Positions 8,253 through 16,888 of a DNA stretch of 60,091 nt are shown piece after piece. Under the pieces are notes generated by a model. It was not told the DNA's origin, searched no databases, and saw only the letters and a list, made by a program, of their open reading frames with translations. The stretch is from a virus. The stretch spans positions 1-60,091 of IMG/VR virus record IMGVR_UViG_3300006750_000009; one strand, written 5' to 3'. The position numbers were made by a program, and so were the translations under genes. Each line of letters opens with the position of its first letter. The stretch's first letter is position 1.

Positions 8253-9040
8253 AGATTCCCAAAAGCGACCTTAAAAAAATGATCAAGATGATGGAAGGAG
8301 TCCCTGGATGGGAATCCATCTATGTTAAGTCAAAGCATGCGTCTTCAGACAGGAATAAAAAAGAGTTGCTGAAGTTGGCAAAAAAGGGAGGCGAAAGACC
8401 TAGTTCCAAAACTCATCCTTTGGGGCGTTTCGTTTTTAGCTACGCCAATAAGTTAAGTAATTGTTACGACGCAGATTTCGCCAAAGAGATTAAAAAATTA
8501 GTGCCACATTGGTTTGTGACTCGATCTAATCAAAAGAAAGAACAGTTGTTTGAGTTAGCTAGGAAAGGAGAAAAGAAGCCTCATTGCAAAACTCCTTTAG
8601 GAAGATATTTTTTTAGTTACACCAACAAGTTAAGCGGTTCTTATAACGAAGTATTCACGGAAGAAATTAAAAAATTAGTACCACATTGGTTTGTTGGATA
8701 TGTTGTAAGGCAAAAGAAAGAAGAGTTATTGAAATTGGCTAAAACTGGAGGAAAAAGACCAACTCAAAAAACAAATTCTTCTTTATGCAGTTACGCAAAT
8801 GAGTCAAGTAAATGCTATGACGCAACCTTTGCTAAAAAAATTAAAAAAATCGCCCCACATTGGTTTGAAAAAACTTCCAAAAAAAAGAAAGAAGAGTTAT
8901 TGAAGTTGGCTAAAAAGGGAGGAGAGAAGCCTTGTTGGAGGGATCATCCTTTGGGGAAGGATTTTTACAACTACACAAGCAGGACATCATCCTTTACCAA
9001 ACAAATCAAAAAATTAGCTCCACATTGGTTCAAGAAATGA
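8249..9040 (+). CDS. Tandem-repeat protein C (four modules)
   Basis: 263 residues; the ATG at 8249 overlaps the previous TGA as ATGA. It starts with MKIPKSDLKKMIKMMEGVPG and has four modules; the last is shortened (its YD segment is missing). The 5' end is nearly identical to that of genes D and E, so these genes arose by tandem duplication. Confidence 0.85.
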   Translation: MKIPKSDLKKMIKMMEGVPGWESIYVKSKHASSDRNKKELLKLAKKGGERPSSKTHPLGRFVFSYANKLSNCYDADFAKEIKKLVPHWFVTRSNQKKEQLFELARKGEKKPHCKTPLGRYFFSYTNKLSGSYNEVFTEEIKKLVPHWFVGYVVRQKKEELLKLAKTGGKRPTQKTNSSLCSYANESSKCYDATFAKKIKKIAPHWFEKTSKKKKEELLKLAKKGGEKPCWRDHPLGKDFYNYTSRTSSFTKQIKKLAPHWFKK

Positions 9041-10041
9041 AGATTCCCAAAAGCGACCTTAAAAAAATGCTCAAGATGATGGATGAAGTCCCTGGATGGG
9101 AATCCATATACATTGAGTCAAAGCATGCGTCTTCGGATAAGAATAAGAAAGAATTGCTGACATTGGCTAGGAAGGGAGGGGAAAGACCAAATCAAAAGAT
9201 GAGTTCTTTAGGAATTGCACTTTGTAGTTATACAAATAAGTCGCATAAGTCTTACAGCGAAGCCTTCACTAAAGAAATTAAAAAATTAGCACCACATTGG
9301 TTTGAAAACACTGCGGACAAAAAGAAAGAAGAGTTGCTTGAGTTGGCTAGGAAGGGAGGAGAAAGACCAACTCAAAGAAATCATCCTTTGGGAGTTGCTC
9401 TTTCTCATTACACAATAAAGTTAGATAAGTCGTATGATGAGGTTTTCGCTAAAAAGATTAAAAAAGTCGCCCCATACTGGTTTATAAGTCGATCAGACAT
9501 TGCCAATCAAAAGAAAAAAGAATTGTTGAAGTTGGCTAAAAGTTCTAAAAAAGCAGAGAAAAGACCAAACTTAAAAACTGCTCTGGGATCTTCTTTTTCT
9601 CATTACACAAGAAAGTCAAGTGGTTCTTATGACGCATTCTTCACCAAAAGAATTAAAAAAATCGCTCCGCATTGGTTTGAAAATTCTGCCGACGAGAATA
9701 AAAAAGAGTTATTGAAGTTGGCTAGGAATGGAAAAAGACCCATAGCGACAACTTCTTTGGGGTCTGCTCTTTGCAAATATACATCAAAGTTAAGTGGTTA
9801 TTGTGACGCGATCTTCACCAAAGAAATTAAAAAAATCGCTCCGCATTGGTTTGAAAATTCTGCCGACGAGAATAAAAAAGAGTTATTGAAGTTGGCTGAA
9901 AAAGGAGGAGAGCGACCAAATCAAAAAACTAATCCTTGCTCGAAGTACCTTTCTGCTTATACAAGCAAATCAAATCCTTGTTGCGACCCAACCTTCACAA
10001 AGCAAATCAAAAAATTAGCCCCACATTGGTTCAAGAAATGA
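9037..10041 (+). CDS. Tandem-repeat protein D (five modules)
   Basis: 334 residues from ATG 9037, again in an ATGA overlap with the gene before. It begins MKIPKSDLKKMLKMMDEVPG and carries five modules. Two neighbouring modules end with the same IKKIAPHWFENSADENKKEL text, which points to recent internal duplication or conversion. Module 3 has an insertion (SSKKAEKRP). Confidence 0.85.
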   Translation: MKIPKSDLKKMLKMMDEVPGWESIYIESKHASSDKNKKELLTLARKGGERPNQKMSSLGIALCSYTNKSHKSYSEAFTKEIKKLAPHWFENTADKKKEELLELARKGGERPTQRNHPLGVALSHYTIKLDKSYDEVFAKKIKKVAPYWFISRSDIANQKKKELLKLAKSSKKAEKRPNLKTALGSSFSHYTRKSSGSYDAFFTKRIKKIAPHWFENSADENKKELLKLARNGKRPIATTSLGSALCKYTSKLSGYCDAIFTKEIKKIAPHWFENSADENKKELLKLAEKGGERPNQKTNPCSKYLSAYTSKSNPCCDPTFTKQIKKLAPHWFKK

Positions 10042-11040
10042 AGATTCCTAAAAGCGACCTTAAAAAAATGCTCAAGATGATGGAAGGAATGCCTGGATGG
10101 GAATCTATTTATCCAAAGTCAATGCATGAGTCTTCTGATAAAAAGAAAAAAGATTTGTTGAAGTTGGCTAGGAAGGGAGGGAAAAGGACACATTATAAAA
10201 CTGCTTTCTGCCCTTAGTGATTATGTGTGTAGGGTCAGTGATTGTTACGACGCATCTTTCGCTAAAGAGATTAAAAAAATCGCCCCACATTGGTTTGTGA
10301 CTCAATCAGATCTTGCCAACAAAAAGAAGGAGGCGTTATTGAAGTTGGCTAGAAAAGGAGGAAAAAAACCTGCCCCAAAAACAGTTTTGTATAGCCCTCT
10401 CAATAATTACATAAGAAAATCAAACGCATGTTACGACGCATCTTTCGCTAAAGATATTAAAAAATTAGCTCCACATTGGTTTGAAAACTCCGCAGACAAA
10501 AAGAAAAAAGAGTTATTGAAGTTGGCTAGAAAAGGAAAAGAAAGACCAAAACACAAAACTTCTTTGGGACTTTCTTTTTTCAATTATATAAAAGAGACAA
10601 ATGATTGCTACGACGAATCCTTCACCAAAAAGATTAAAATAATCTCCCCACATTGGTTTGCAACTCCATCAGATGTTGCCAACAAAAAGAAGGAGGCGTT
10701 ATTGAAGTTGGCTAAAAAAGGAGGAAAAAGACCGCATCAAAAAACTAATCCTTTGGGATCTGCTATTTGCACCTATACAAGTATCAAATCAATTTCTTAT
10801 GATCCAACCTTCACCAAACAAATTAAAGAATTAGCACCACATTGGTTTATGGGAAGATCAGGTTTAGCTAATCAAAAGAAAAAAGATTTATTGAAGTTGG
10901 CAAAAAGTGGAGAAAAGCCACATTGGAAGTCCTTTTTGGGAAGACCCATGCATTCTTATATGAGTAAGTCGCACGGCTGCTACGACCCAGCCTTCACTAA
11001 AAAAATTAAAAAAATCGCCCCACATTGGTTCAAAACATAG
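10038..11040 (+). pseudogene. Tandem-repeat gene E, frameshifted in its first module
   Basis: The gene starts in the same ATGA context as C and D, with MKIPKSDLKKMLKMMEGMPG, but stops after 59 residues at 10217. The rest of module 1 (SALSDYVCRVSDCYDASF) and four more intact modules continue in another frame to 11040. Compared with sister copies (GCTTTGGGATCTGC), five bases are missing near 10208 (GCTTTCTGC), which explains the shift. The downstream part could still be made from an internal start such as GTG/ATG near 10225. It is either a decayed copy or a phase-variable one. Confidence 0.75.
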
Positions 11041-11058
11041 TTTTGGGGCGTTTTAATT
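11011..11058 (+). terminator. Possible terminator overlapping the end of gene E
   Basis: The coding tail AAAATCGCCCC can pair with GGGGCG-TTTT just after the stop at 11041-11054, followed by T-rich sequence. The loop is about 20 bases, so this is a weaker terminator than others here. Confidence 0.45.
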
Positions 11059-11121
11059 TTACCTCATCAGCACATCTAAACAAAATAATACCTAAACAAG
11101 CCCTACTTACTACCTTAACCT

Positions 11122-11307
11122 GTGGAGAAAAAATTTTTAATTCGGTGTAGAGACTGTCGTTGGAGCAAGCTTTCAACGGGGATAAAGAGCGATCTTGAAG
11201 GCATGATAGAGATTCGAGATTGTTCCAACTGTGGCAAGGCCAGGAAGTTCAGGTGTCCCAAATGCGGTAGATATGCCTACATGAGCAGGTTGAATAGTCG
11301 AAGATGA
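11122..11307 (+). CDS. Small zinc-ribbon protein
   Basis: 61 residues from a GTG at 11122. Three CxxC-type pairs are visible (CRDC, CSNC, CPKC) in a basic context, typical of zinc ribbons that bind nucleic acid or protein. The start is uncertain because no good ribosome site is present. The stop overlaps the next gene's ATG (ATGA). Confidence 0.6.
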   Translation: MEKKFLIRCRDCRWSKLSTGIKSDLEGMIEIRDCSNCGKARKFRCPKCGRYAYMSRLNSRR

Positions 11308-12485
11308 TAAGAAAGCACCTTAAGTCTAGCGCGGTATCTTCTAAGAAGCATGAGCGAGAGCCATTGGTTGATGATTTAGGTTTTACTGTTCACAGTTTCA
11401 ATAACAGGACCAGACCAACCGACAAGCGTAGGATTTTAATTATCAGTTGTTTTTCTGAGTTTGGTTGCGAGACAATTGGTACGATGTATTGTATTCCTCG
11501 CATTCTTCAGATGTATCCAAATTTCTACACGATAGTAGTAGGTTGGCATGGTCGAGAATATTTGTACCGTCATTTGGTTGACGAATATTGGGAGATAGCT
11601 GAGGAGCATCAGTGGTTACGAGATTATTGTCGTGCCTTCCACCATGTATCTAAGAATTTAAAGAAGTGTGAAGAGTCTTTGAAGGATTATGGTCAGGTTT
11701 TAGACTCTGGATTTGTTGGCATGGTTGCAGTTGGAAACATATGCAATGGATGCAAGAACTTTTGGGGCGAAAACGAACGAGCAGTTTCTTGTCCTAAGTG
11801 TCAGAGTACGCAAGTTGTTCAATCTATTTTGAGCAATGTTCAATTTTATAAGCCTCAGGCTATAAAAATTCCTAAGCCATCCAAGAGTCTTATGGATGAG
11901 GCATCTAAATACTTGGGAGAACGTCCCGTTGGCATTTTTGCTCGTGGTCGCAAGACTTATGGCAGGAATTTAGAGCCGGAGTTTTATGTGGATCTCATAA
12001 AGACTCTTGAGGACAAAGGGTACACTCCTATTTGGCTTGGCGAGAAGCAGAACACGTTAGAGTGTCCAGTCGATCATATCGTTGATATGAGCCGTAATCC
12101 CGTCAGCAGGGACTTGGAGTTAACATTGGCAATAGTTGCCCAACTTGAGTTTACAGTCCAATTCTGGACAGCCTCGACACGCTTAGCGGCAATGATGGAG
12201 ACTCCCTATCTTTTGTTTGAAAGTCCAGAGCAGATATTTGGACCTAAGGGGCAGGAGGGCATAAGAATTAATTTGGTGACAACAGGTAATAAGAAGATTT
12301 GCATTTCTCATTTTCTTAGTGTTTATGACGATCCTGATGCAGGGATAGCCTTGGTCAAATCGTGTGTAGAAGAAATGGAAGATGACAATTGGGAAGATGT
12401 AATTGGCATGGTAGACAGTAAAGAAACTATAACTGCTTTACGAGATGCCAATCTAAAGAGAATAGGAGCGATTCCAGATGAATAA
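11304..12485 (+). CDS. GT-B-like glycosyltransferase with zinc-ribbon insertion
   Basis: 393 residues from ATG 11304. The C-terminal half has the look of a GT9/heptosyltransferase nucleotide-sugar domain: GIFARGRKTYGR, a long helix, GYTPIWLGEK and later LAIVAQLEFTVQFWTASTRLA. The middle carries CNGCKNF and CPKCQST, a four-cysteine ribbon not usual for GT-B enzymes. It probably modifies a phage or host glycan or DNA; the acceptor cannot be told. The next gene is a similar protein. Confidence 0.5.
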   Translation: MIRKHLKSSAVSSKKHEREPLVDDLGFTVHSFNNRTRPTDKRRILIISCFSEFGCETIGTMYCIPRILQMYPNFYTIVVGWHGREYLYRHLVDEYWEIAEEHQWLRDYCRAFHHVSKNLKKCEESLKDYGQVLDSGFVGMVAVGNICNGCKNFWGENERAVSCPKCQSTQVVQSILSNVQFYKPQAIKIPKPSKSLMDEASKYLGERPVGIFARGRKTYGRNLEPEFYVDLIKTLEDKGYTPIWLGEKQNTLECPVDHIVDMSRNPVSRDLELTLAIVAQLEFTVQFWTASTRLAAMMETPYLLFESPEQIFGPKGQEGIRINLVTTGNKKICISHFLSVYDDPDAGIALVKSCVEEMEDDNWEDVIGMVDSKETITALRDANLKRIGAIPDE

Positions 12486-13617
12486 AGTTTCAGAAACGTT
12501 AAAAAAATGTGCGGCGGATACAGGTTTTGTTAGAGAGGTCTTTGATGATACTAAGGCTCCAGTGAATGCGGAGGACGTAATAGTAATTCCATTCTTTGGC
12601 GACATTCGTTCAACATTTATTTTTTCAACATTATTGTGTAAGCGAATGAAGGAATTGAATAGTTCCAAATATGTTGTTGTAGCCACATGGCCAGGACATA
12701 AGGGACTGTATCCATATGCTGACGAATGTTGGTCGCTTGCTAACATGGATAAGGTTGAGGAGTTGTACAATTCTTCTGATGGGTTTGAGAATTCTGATAG
12801 AGCGGTATACCTCATGTATCGGGTTTTGAACAGATACTTTACAGTTGTTGGTCATGAGGATATTGAGAAGTATTACCATAATGGTTTGACAACAGCATTT
12901 TGGAAAGATTTTAAATTTGTTGAGAGATCATTCCCAAGTGTCCCATCAGTGACTATTTTGGGCGAAAAATTTAATTCTGAGCTTCAAAAGCGACCTGGAT
13001 TCAAGGTTTTTATATGTCCGTCCAAATGGATAACGTACTGGAATCAGGGGAAATTAGTAAAAGCTCGTTGTCCTAAGGATTTTTGGGTAGGATTAGTTTC
13101 CCATCTTTTGGAGAATGAATTTGTTCCAATAATACATTTTGGACCTCTTGTTCATGACATATCTGATGTATTTGTTGAGAAATGCGTTTATTTGAACGAG
13201 CCAGACATTACTAAGGTTATGGGTGCAATGCGAGCAATTGGGTGTACTTTGGATGTATTTTCTGACTTTTCTCGTATATCTATGATGGCTAGATGTCCTT
13301 ATGTAAGTGTAACAGAGAGAGGAAAGCATGCTAGTGCTAAGGATTTCGAGTTGGATGGTCTGTGTGGTAAAGGTCTTCCAAAAGAGCATATTTTTTACTT
13401 TCCTACTATTATAGATAATAAGCAGTCTGCACATAGCGTTTATGAAATTGCAGCAACAAGATTAAAAAACTTTATACCTAATATTGATTTTGGAGCCTTG
13501 CCTCCTGCATCCGAATCTAGCATCGAAGTATCTTACGACGAAGTTAAGCGGGTGAAGAGGAAAAAGCGAGGAGCAAGATTTATAAGAATTCCTATAGAAA
13601 GGGAACTTGATGGCTAA
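12478..13617 (+). CDS. Second GT-B-like protein, divergent paralogue
   Basis: 379 residues from ATG 12478, overlapping the previous gene by eight bases. The order of elements mirrors its neighbour: an N-terminal Rossmann-like start (VIVIPFFGDIRSTFIFSTLL), VVVATWPGHKG, then FKVFICPSKWITYW, FVPIIHFGPLV and an ISMMARCPYVSVTE segment. It lacks the zinc ribbon. The C-terminus is very basic (KRVKRKKRGAR). Together the pair may act as a heteromeric or sequential transferase. Confidence 0.5.
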   Translation: MNKVSETLKKCAADTGFVREVFDDTKAPVNAEDVIVIPFFGDIRSTFIFSTLLCKRMKELNSSKYVVVATWPGHKGLYPYADECWSLANMDKVEELYNSSDGFENSDRAVYLMYRVLNRYFTVVGHEDIEKYYHNGLTTAFWKDFKFVERSFPSVPSVTILGEKFNSELQKRPGFKVFICPSKWITYWNQGKLVKARCPKDFWVGLVSHLLENEFVPIIHFGPLVHDISDVFVEKCVYLNEPDITKVMGAMRAIGCTLDVFSDFSRISMMARCPYVSVTERGKHASAKDFELDGLCGKGLPKEHIFYFPTIIDNKQSAHSVYEIAATRLKNFIPNIDFGALPPASESSIEVSYDEVKRVKRKKRGARFIRIPIERELDG

Positions 13618-13873
13618 CGTAACACGAGTTAGAGTCGTTCAAAAATATCAACTGTCAGATAGAGCATCCAAAGAAGAGAAAGAAAGAGCCTTTAAGGGAC
13701 TGTTTACTGCGTTCAAGAGACAAGTGACTGACGCTGGCATTTTGCACTTGTGCAAGAAGTATGAGCGATATGAGAAGCCTTCTGAAAAGCGTCATCGCAA
13801 GAAGAAGGAAAAGAACTTGGAGCGAATCAAGGCTCTCAGAGGCACAGATCCACGTAGTAAAAAGAAGAAATAA
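13610..13873 (+). CDS. rpsU: Ribosomal protein bS21
   Basis: 87 residues from ATG 13610 behind AAGGGAA. It matches bS21: an N-terminal strand VTRVRVV, FTAFKRQVTDAGIL, then KKYERYEKPSEKRHRKKKEK and a basic tail. bS21 sits at the platform of the 30S subunit near the anti-Shine-Dalgarno helix and affects start-site choice. Phage copies are known in large phages and are thought to favour phage mRNA. Here IF-1, IF-3 and peptide deformylase are encoded as well. Confidence 0.85.
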   Translation: MANVTRVRVVQKYQLSDRASKEEKERAFKGLFTAFKRQVTDAGILHLCKKYERYEKPSEKRHRKKKEKNLERIKALRGTDPRSKKKK

Positions 13874-13884
13874 GGGAGGCTTTA

Positions 13885-14274
13885 ATGGCTAATACGAAAA
13901 TTGTATCTTTCTCTATCCGTCCAGAGCAACACGACTTGCTAAAGAAAGAGAAAACTGTTAAAAAGGCAAATAGTGTGTCTGAAGTCATTCGTGGCATCGT
14001 AGACGACCATTTGAGTGGTTCTAATGTTTCTTTGGAATCGGACTTGAAAGATCAGGTGGATGAGGTATCATTAAGTAAGGGCGTTTCATCTAACGAAGTT
14101 GTGAACGACTTATTGAAGCGATACCTTGCGCCCGATGAAAAAGGTAGAAGCGTTGTAAAAGGCGAATCTCTTCCCGTTGTATTGAAGATACCATCGGAAC
14201 TTAAAGGAAATCGTAAAGAGCTTGCGGAATGGCTGCAAGCACGAGCGCAATTCATCTTGAACAAATTGGCCTAA
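13885..14274 (+). CDS. Ribbon-helix-helix-like regulator
   Basis: 129 residues from ATG 13885 with a strong GGGAGG site. Residues 1-45 (IVSFSIRPEQHDLLKKEK, then NSVSEVIRGIVDDHL) have the strand-helix-helix pattern of MetJ/Arc proteins, and residues about 55-82 look like a second, weaker copy (SNEVVNDLLKRYL). A DNA-binding or toxin-partner role is likely, target unknown. Confidence 0.55.
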   Translation: MANTKIVSFSIRPEQHDLLKKEKTVKKANSVSEVIRGIVDDHLSGSNVSLESDLKDQVDEVSLSKGVSSNEVVNDLLKRYLAPDEKGRSVVKGESLPVVLKIPSELKGNRKELAEWLQARAQFILNKLA

Positions 14275-14276
14275 AA

Positions 14277-14816
14277 ATGCCCACAGAAAATGAGCGGAAG
14301 TTTGTTTTAAAGTTTTGTGAAGAAGAGATAAAAGCAATTGCTGATAAGAAGCTGGACATTCATCAAGGGTATCTTGACTCTGGATCGTCACGGATACGGC
14401 ATACTGAGATTATGCTTGAAAAGTCTCATAAGTTTGTTTTTACATTCAAAAAAAGAGTTAATGGTCGCGTTGTTGAAATCGAAAGAAGTATTTCTCAACG
14501 CGACTTTCTTGATTTGTGGGACTCCACACATTCTAAACTTCGAAAGATAAGATATAACGTCAAATCTGAAGGATATGTTTGGGAAGTTGATTTTTTTAAA
14601 ACTTTGAATGATAAAAAAACATACTTTGCCATGGCAGAAGTTGAGTTGCCAGAAGGCAAAGAGATGCCAGATTCAGTTCCTTCTTTCATTAAGGATAATC
14701 TCTTGTATCTGGTTGATGAAGGTGATGATAGATTCAGTAGCAAATCTCTTTCAGATCATTCTCATGCAGATGATATGCTTGAACTTATAAAGGTGTATAA
14801 AGATGGAGCTAGTTGA
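14277..14816 (+). CDS. CYTH-domain triphosphate tunnel enzyme
   Basis: 179 residues from ATG 14277. It opens with ENERKFVL, the CYTH signature (ExExK-like), and has QGYLDSGSSRIRH, FTFKKRVNGRVVEIE, a WEVDFF strand and AMAEVELPEG, so alternating charged strands line a tunnel as in ThiTPase, CyaB and RNA triphosphatases. The likely reaction is hydrolysis or cyclisation of a nucleotide or inorganic triphosphate. An upstream ATG at 14229 would overlap the RHH gene and is less likely. Confidence 0.8.
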   Translation: MPTENERKFVLKFCEEEIKAIADKKLDIHQGYLDSGSSRIRHTEIMLEKSHKFVFTFKKRVNGRVVEIERSISQRDFLDLWDSTHSKLRKIRYNVKSEGYVWEVDFFKTLNDKKTYFAMAEVELPEGKEMPDSVPSFIKDNLLYLVDEGDDRFSSKSLSDHSHADDMLELIKVYKDGAS

Positions 14817-15276
14817 TTGCCAAGACATTCCCAGGAAAGAAGATGTTGAAAAGCTCTTTAAAGAAGACGCTGATGTTGTAAGGATGTACAATAATTTCAT
14901 AAAAATGAAAAAGCTGTGTGAAGAAACCAAAGGAGTGGGGCTTTCTGCTGTTCAAGTGGGGTTGCCACTTTCTATGTTTGTGGCTAAACTTGATGCTGGG
15001 TGGCGTAATTTTTTAAATTGTGAATACGAACGAGCGCCAGACGCCAAGGAAATTAAATCACTAGAGGGATGTTTGTCCTTGCCAGGAAGAGGGTTTCGTG
15101 TCTCAAGACATGATAGGATCGTGGTGAGAGGGCAAGATATGATTGTGGACGCAGACATTCTTGTTAGAGATATAGAGGAAGAATTGACTGGGTTTGATGC
15201 AATCGTTGTTCAGCACGAAATAGATCATCAAAATGGAATTTTGATTTCTGACATTGGAACCGAAGTAGATACTTAA
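14803..15276 (+). CDS. def: Peptide deformylase
   Basis: 157 residues from ATG 14803, overlapping the CYTH gene by 14 bases. All three motifs are intact: GVGLSAVQ (44-51), EGCLSLPG (88-95) and QHEIDH (137-142), giving the Cys/His/His metal site and catalytic Glu. The enzyme removes the formyl group from new N-termini. Phage deformylases are known from marine cyanophages, where they are short like this one. Confidence 0.92.
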   Translation: MELVDCQDIPRKEDVEKLFKEDADVVRMYNNFIKMKKLCEETKGVGLSAVQVGLPLSMFVAKLDAGWRNFLNCEYERAPDAKEIKSLEGCLSLPGRGFRVSRHDRIVVRGQDMIVDADILVRDIEEELTGFDAIVVQHEIDHQNGILISDIGTEVDT

Positions 15277-15289
15277 AAAAGAGAGAACA

Positions 15290-15568
15290 ATGGCTTTATC
15301 TAAAAAACAAACAGAAGATATTTGTCTTCAGACTTTAAGCAACCACAAAACTTGCAGGTACTTAGCTCAAGATGACCTGGACAGCAAGAAGTTCTATTGC
15401 TTGAAGAAGTCTGTTAAAAAGGCAATTGCTGATACAGAAGTAGGTGAATTCATGGGCAAAATGAAAAAGGCTGGACAAGATCCAAATGCTCAAGGGTTGC
15501 CTCTTGGAGACAATTGTACAGGCTATCCAATAATGGGCTATCTAGAACAAGGCTATGACGTTGACTAG
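15290..15568 (+). CDS. Small hypothetical protein
   Basis: 92 residues from ATG 15290 after AGAGAGAA. It has a basic N-terminal half with CLQTLSNHKTCRYL and a GDNCTGYPIMGYLEQGYDVD end. Five cysteines are spread over it without a clear zinc pattern. Its end overlaps the convergent lipoprotein gene by four bases. No family recognised. Confidence 0.7.
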   Translation: MALSKKQTEDICLQTLSNHKTCRYLAQDDLDSKKFYCLKKSVKKAIADTEVGEFMGKMKKAGQDPNAQGLPLGDNCTGYPIMGYLEQGYDVD

Positions 15569-16077
15569 CGGCAAATCCCACGTTTAGTCTGGCTTTTTAA
15601 AACAACGTTATATACGTCCTTCTCAATGTTGTCGTTAATTGCTTGGTAGAAGATGGCGTCTTCAAGATCTAAGTCATCTTGGTCTGCTATTGCATCTGCA
15701 AGCAATGACGATACCTTTTCGCTTTTCTGTGCGCGATTTCTATAATGGAAGGTCGTTAAAATTAAAATAACGCCCAATCCAAATACCATTATGAGCGCTC
15801 CATCTCCTTGCAATATTTGTACTCCACTATTCTCATTGTGTGACAGTTTTGCATTTAGGTTGACTAAGCCTTGTTGGAAATTGTCCAGGTTTTCAGAGAT
15901 TACACTGGCTTCTTGTCTAAGCTTCCCAAGTTCAGTAACTATGCTGTTTTGGTTTTGCTTTAATTCTTCTATTTCCCCACCCTGGTTATCTATTTCGTTT
16001 TCTAATCGTGGGGATAAATTTCCACACCCAGAGAAGAATAATAAAGAAGCCAAAGCTGTTGCAATTACGTATTTCAT
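15565..16077 (-). CDS. Lipoprotein with coiled coil and internal membrane segment
   Basis: 170 residues from the ATG at 16077, which has AAGGTGG upstream; an in-frame ATG at 16101 is less likely because it would spoil the signal peptide. The N-terminus is a signal with lipobox FFSGC, so Cys19 is lipidated. A coiled coil covers residues about 25-90, a hydrophobic span lies at about 95-115, and a 55-residue acidic tail follows. Lipid anchor plus membrane span is the topology of a unimolecular spanin, though the long tail is unusual. Confidence 0.7.
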   Translation of the reverse strand: MKYVIATALASLLFFSGCGNLSPRLENEIDNQGGEIEELKQNQNSIVTELGKLRQEASVISENLDNFQQGLVNLNAKLSHNENSGVQILQGDGALIMVFGLGVILILTTFHYRNRAQKSEKVSSLLADAIADQDDLDLEDAIFYQAINDNIEKDVYNVVLKSQTKRGICR

Positions 16078-16207
16078 TTTTTCCACCTTATCAAAATCCA
16101 TCTATCTTATATTTATTATTTATGTTATATTTTTATATTCCAGTCTTAAGTCTTTAATTAAAGAGGATCATGAATTGTTTGATTCAAAAGAAAATAAACA
16201 TGTTGAG

Positions 16208-16561
16208 ATGACAGTATTGCAAGCAAAAAAGCTGGCAGCAGATTATTTGCAGGCATATTTTCATTCTAAAAAACTTCACTCAGGTGAACCAATTTCCAAA
16301 GAGATGATAAACCATCCATATACAATATCAAGGGTTTTGAATACAAAGTCTTCAGATGGGTTTGAAATGGCTCATAAGATGCTTGGAGAGCCTACCAAAG
16401 AAGAAAGAAGAAAGGTAGAGAAGACGAGTGGCGTTTATGGGAATACCGAGGTGATAATACAAATTCTTGAAGAATGTTCAAAAATGGGTATCCCAAAGTG
16501 CTTTGCAGCAGGCATTTTGCTTTTACATCTAGAACTTTGTGCAGGATTGAGCGTCAATTAA
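16208..16561 (+). CDS. Hypothetical helical protein
   Basis: 117 residues from ATG 16208; the frame is open further upstream but that part lies opposite the lipoprotein gene. The sequence MTVLQAKKLAADYLQAYFHS and the C-terminal CFAAGILLLHLELCAG are helical. No family recognised. The start is uncertain because no clear ribosome site is present. Confidence 0.55.
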   Translation: MTVLQAKKLAADYLQAYFHSKKLHSGEPISKEMINHPYTISRVLNTKSSDGFEMAHKMLGEPTKEERRKVEKTSGVYGNTEVIIQILEECSKMGIPKCFAAGILLLHLELCAGLSVN

Positions 16562-16573
16562 CTTTAATAAGGC

Positions 16574-16888
16574 ATGAGTGATTTAGACTTTATTTCAGGT
16601 AATTTTTTTGACGTTGATTTGCCTCGTGAGTGGAAGTATTTGGAAAAATACTTCCACTCAGACGTTCAAAGGGCGTTTTTATATTACTACTATACCTTTG
16701 ACAACACTGAATTGATGGCAGACCATACTGGTCATCCTGTCAGTAAGCGTTGGTTGCGTAAGTTGAAGAGTAAATTAAGAAACATACGCAATGCACATAA
16801 AAAGGCTAAAAGTGAATTTGACATAGAAATGGTCGCTATTATTGAAAGCGGAAAATTTAGGGGATTTTATAAAACAGATGGCACATAG
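16574..16888 (+). CDS. Hypothetical protein with HTH-like tail
   Basis: 104 residues from ATG 16574. After an acidic start, the segment TELMADHTGHPVSKRWLRKL reads like a helix-turn-helix pair, followed by a basic helix. The coding sequence contains a perfect 15-bp inverted repeat at 16627-16660. Its 3' end overlaps the start of the homing endonuclease gene. Confidence 0.6.
   Translation: MSDLDFISGNFFDVDLPREWKYLEKYFHSDVQRAFLYYYYTFDNTELMADHTGHPVSKRWLRKLKSKLRNIRNAHKKAKSEFDIEMVAIIESGKFRGFYKTDGT
16627..16660. repeat. Perfect 15-bp inverted repeat with GGAA loop
   Basis: TGAGTGGAAGTATTT and its exact complement flank the four bases GGAA. It lies inside a coding sequence with no T run after it, so it is not a simple terminator. 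It could be an mRNA hairpin or a protein-binding palindrome. Confidence 0.85.

Noticed and set aside
3597-11040. Regular repeats suggestive of a CRISPR array
   Set aside because: The ~180-base units are protein-coding and vary at the codon level; there are no short identical repeats with unique spacers.
10225-11040. Independent gene starting at 10225
   Set aside because: Sequence upstream of it in the same frame matches the module consensus, so it is the 3' part of frameshifted gene E.
15791-16207. N-terminal extension of the gene at 16208
   Set aside because: The open frame runs opposite the lipoprotein gene and through its upstream region; the extra part looks like antisense of coding sequence.
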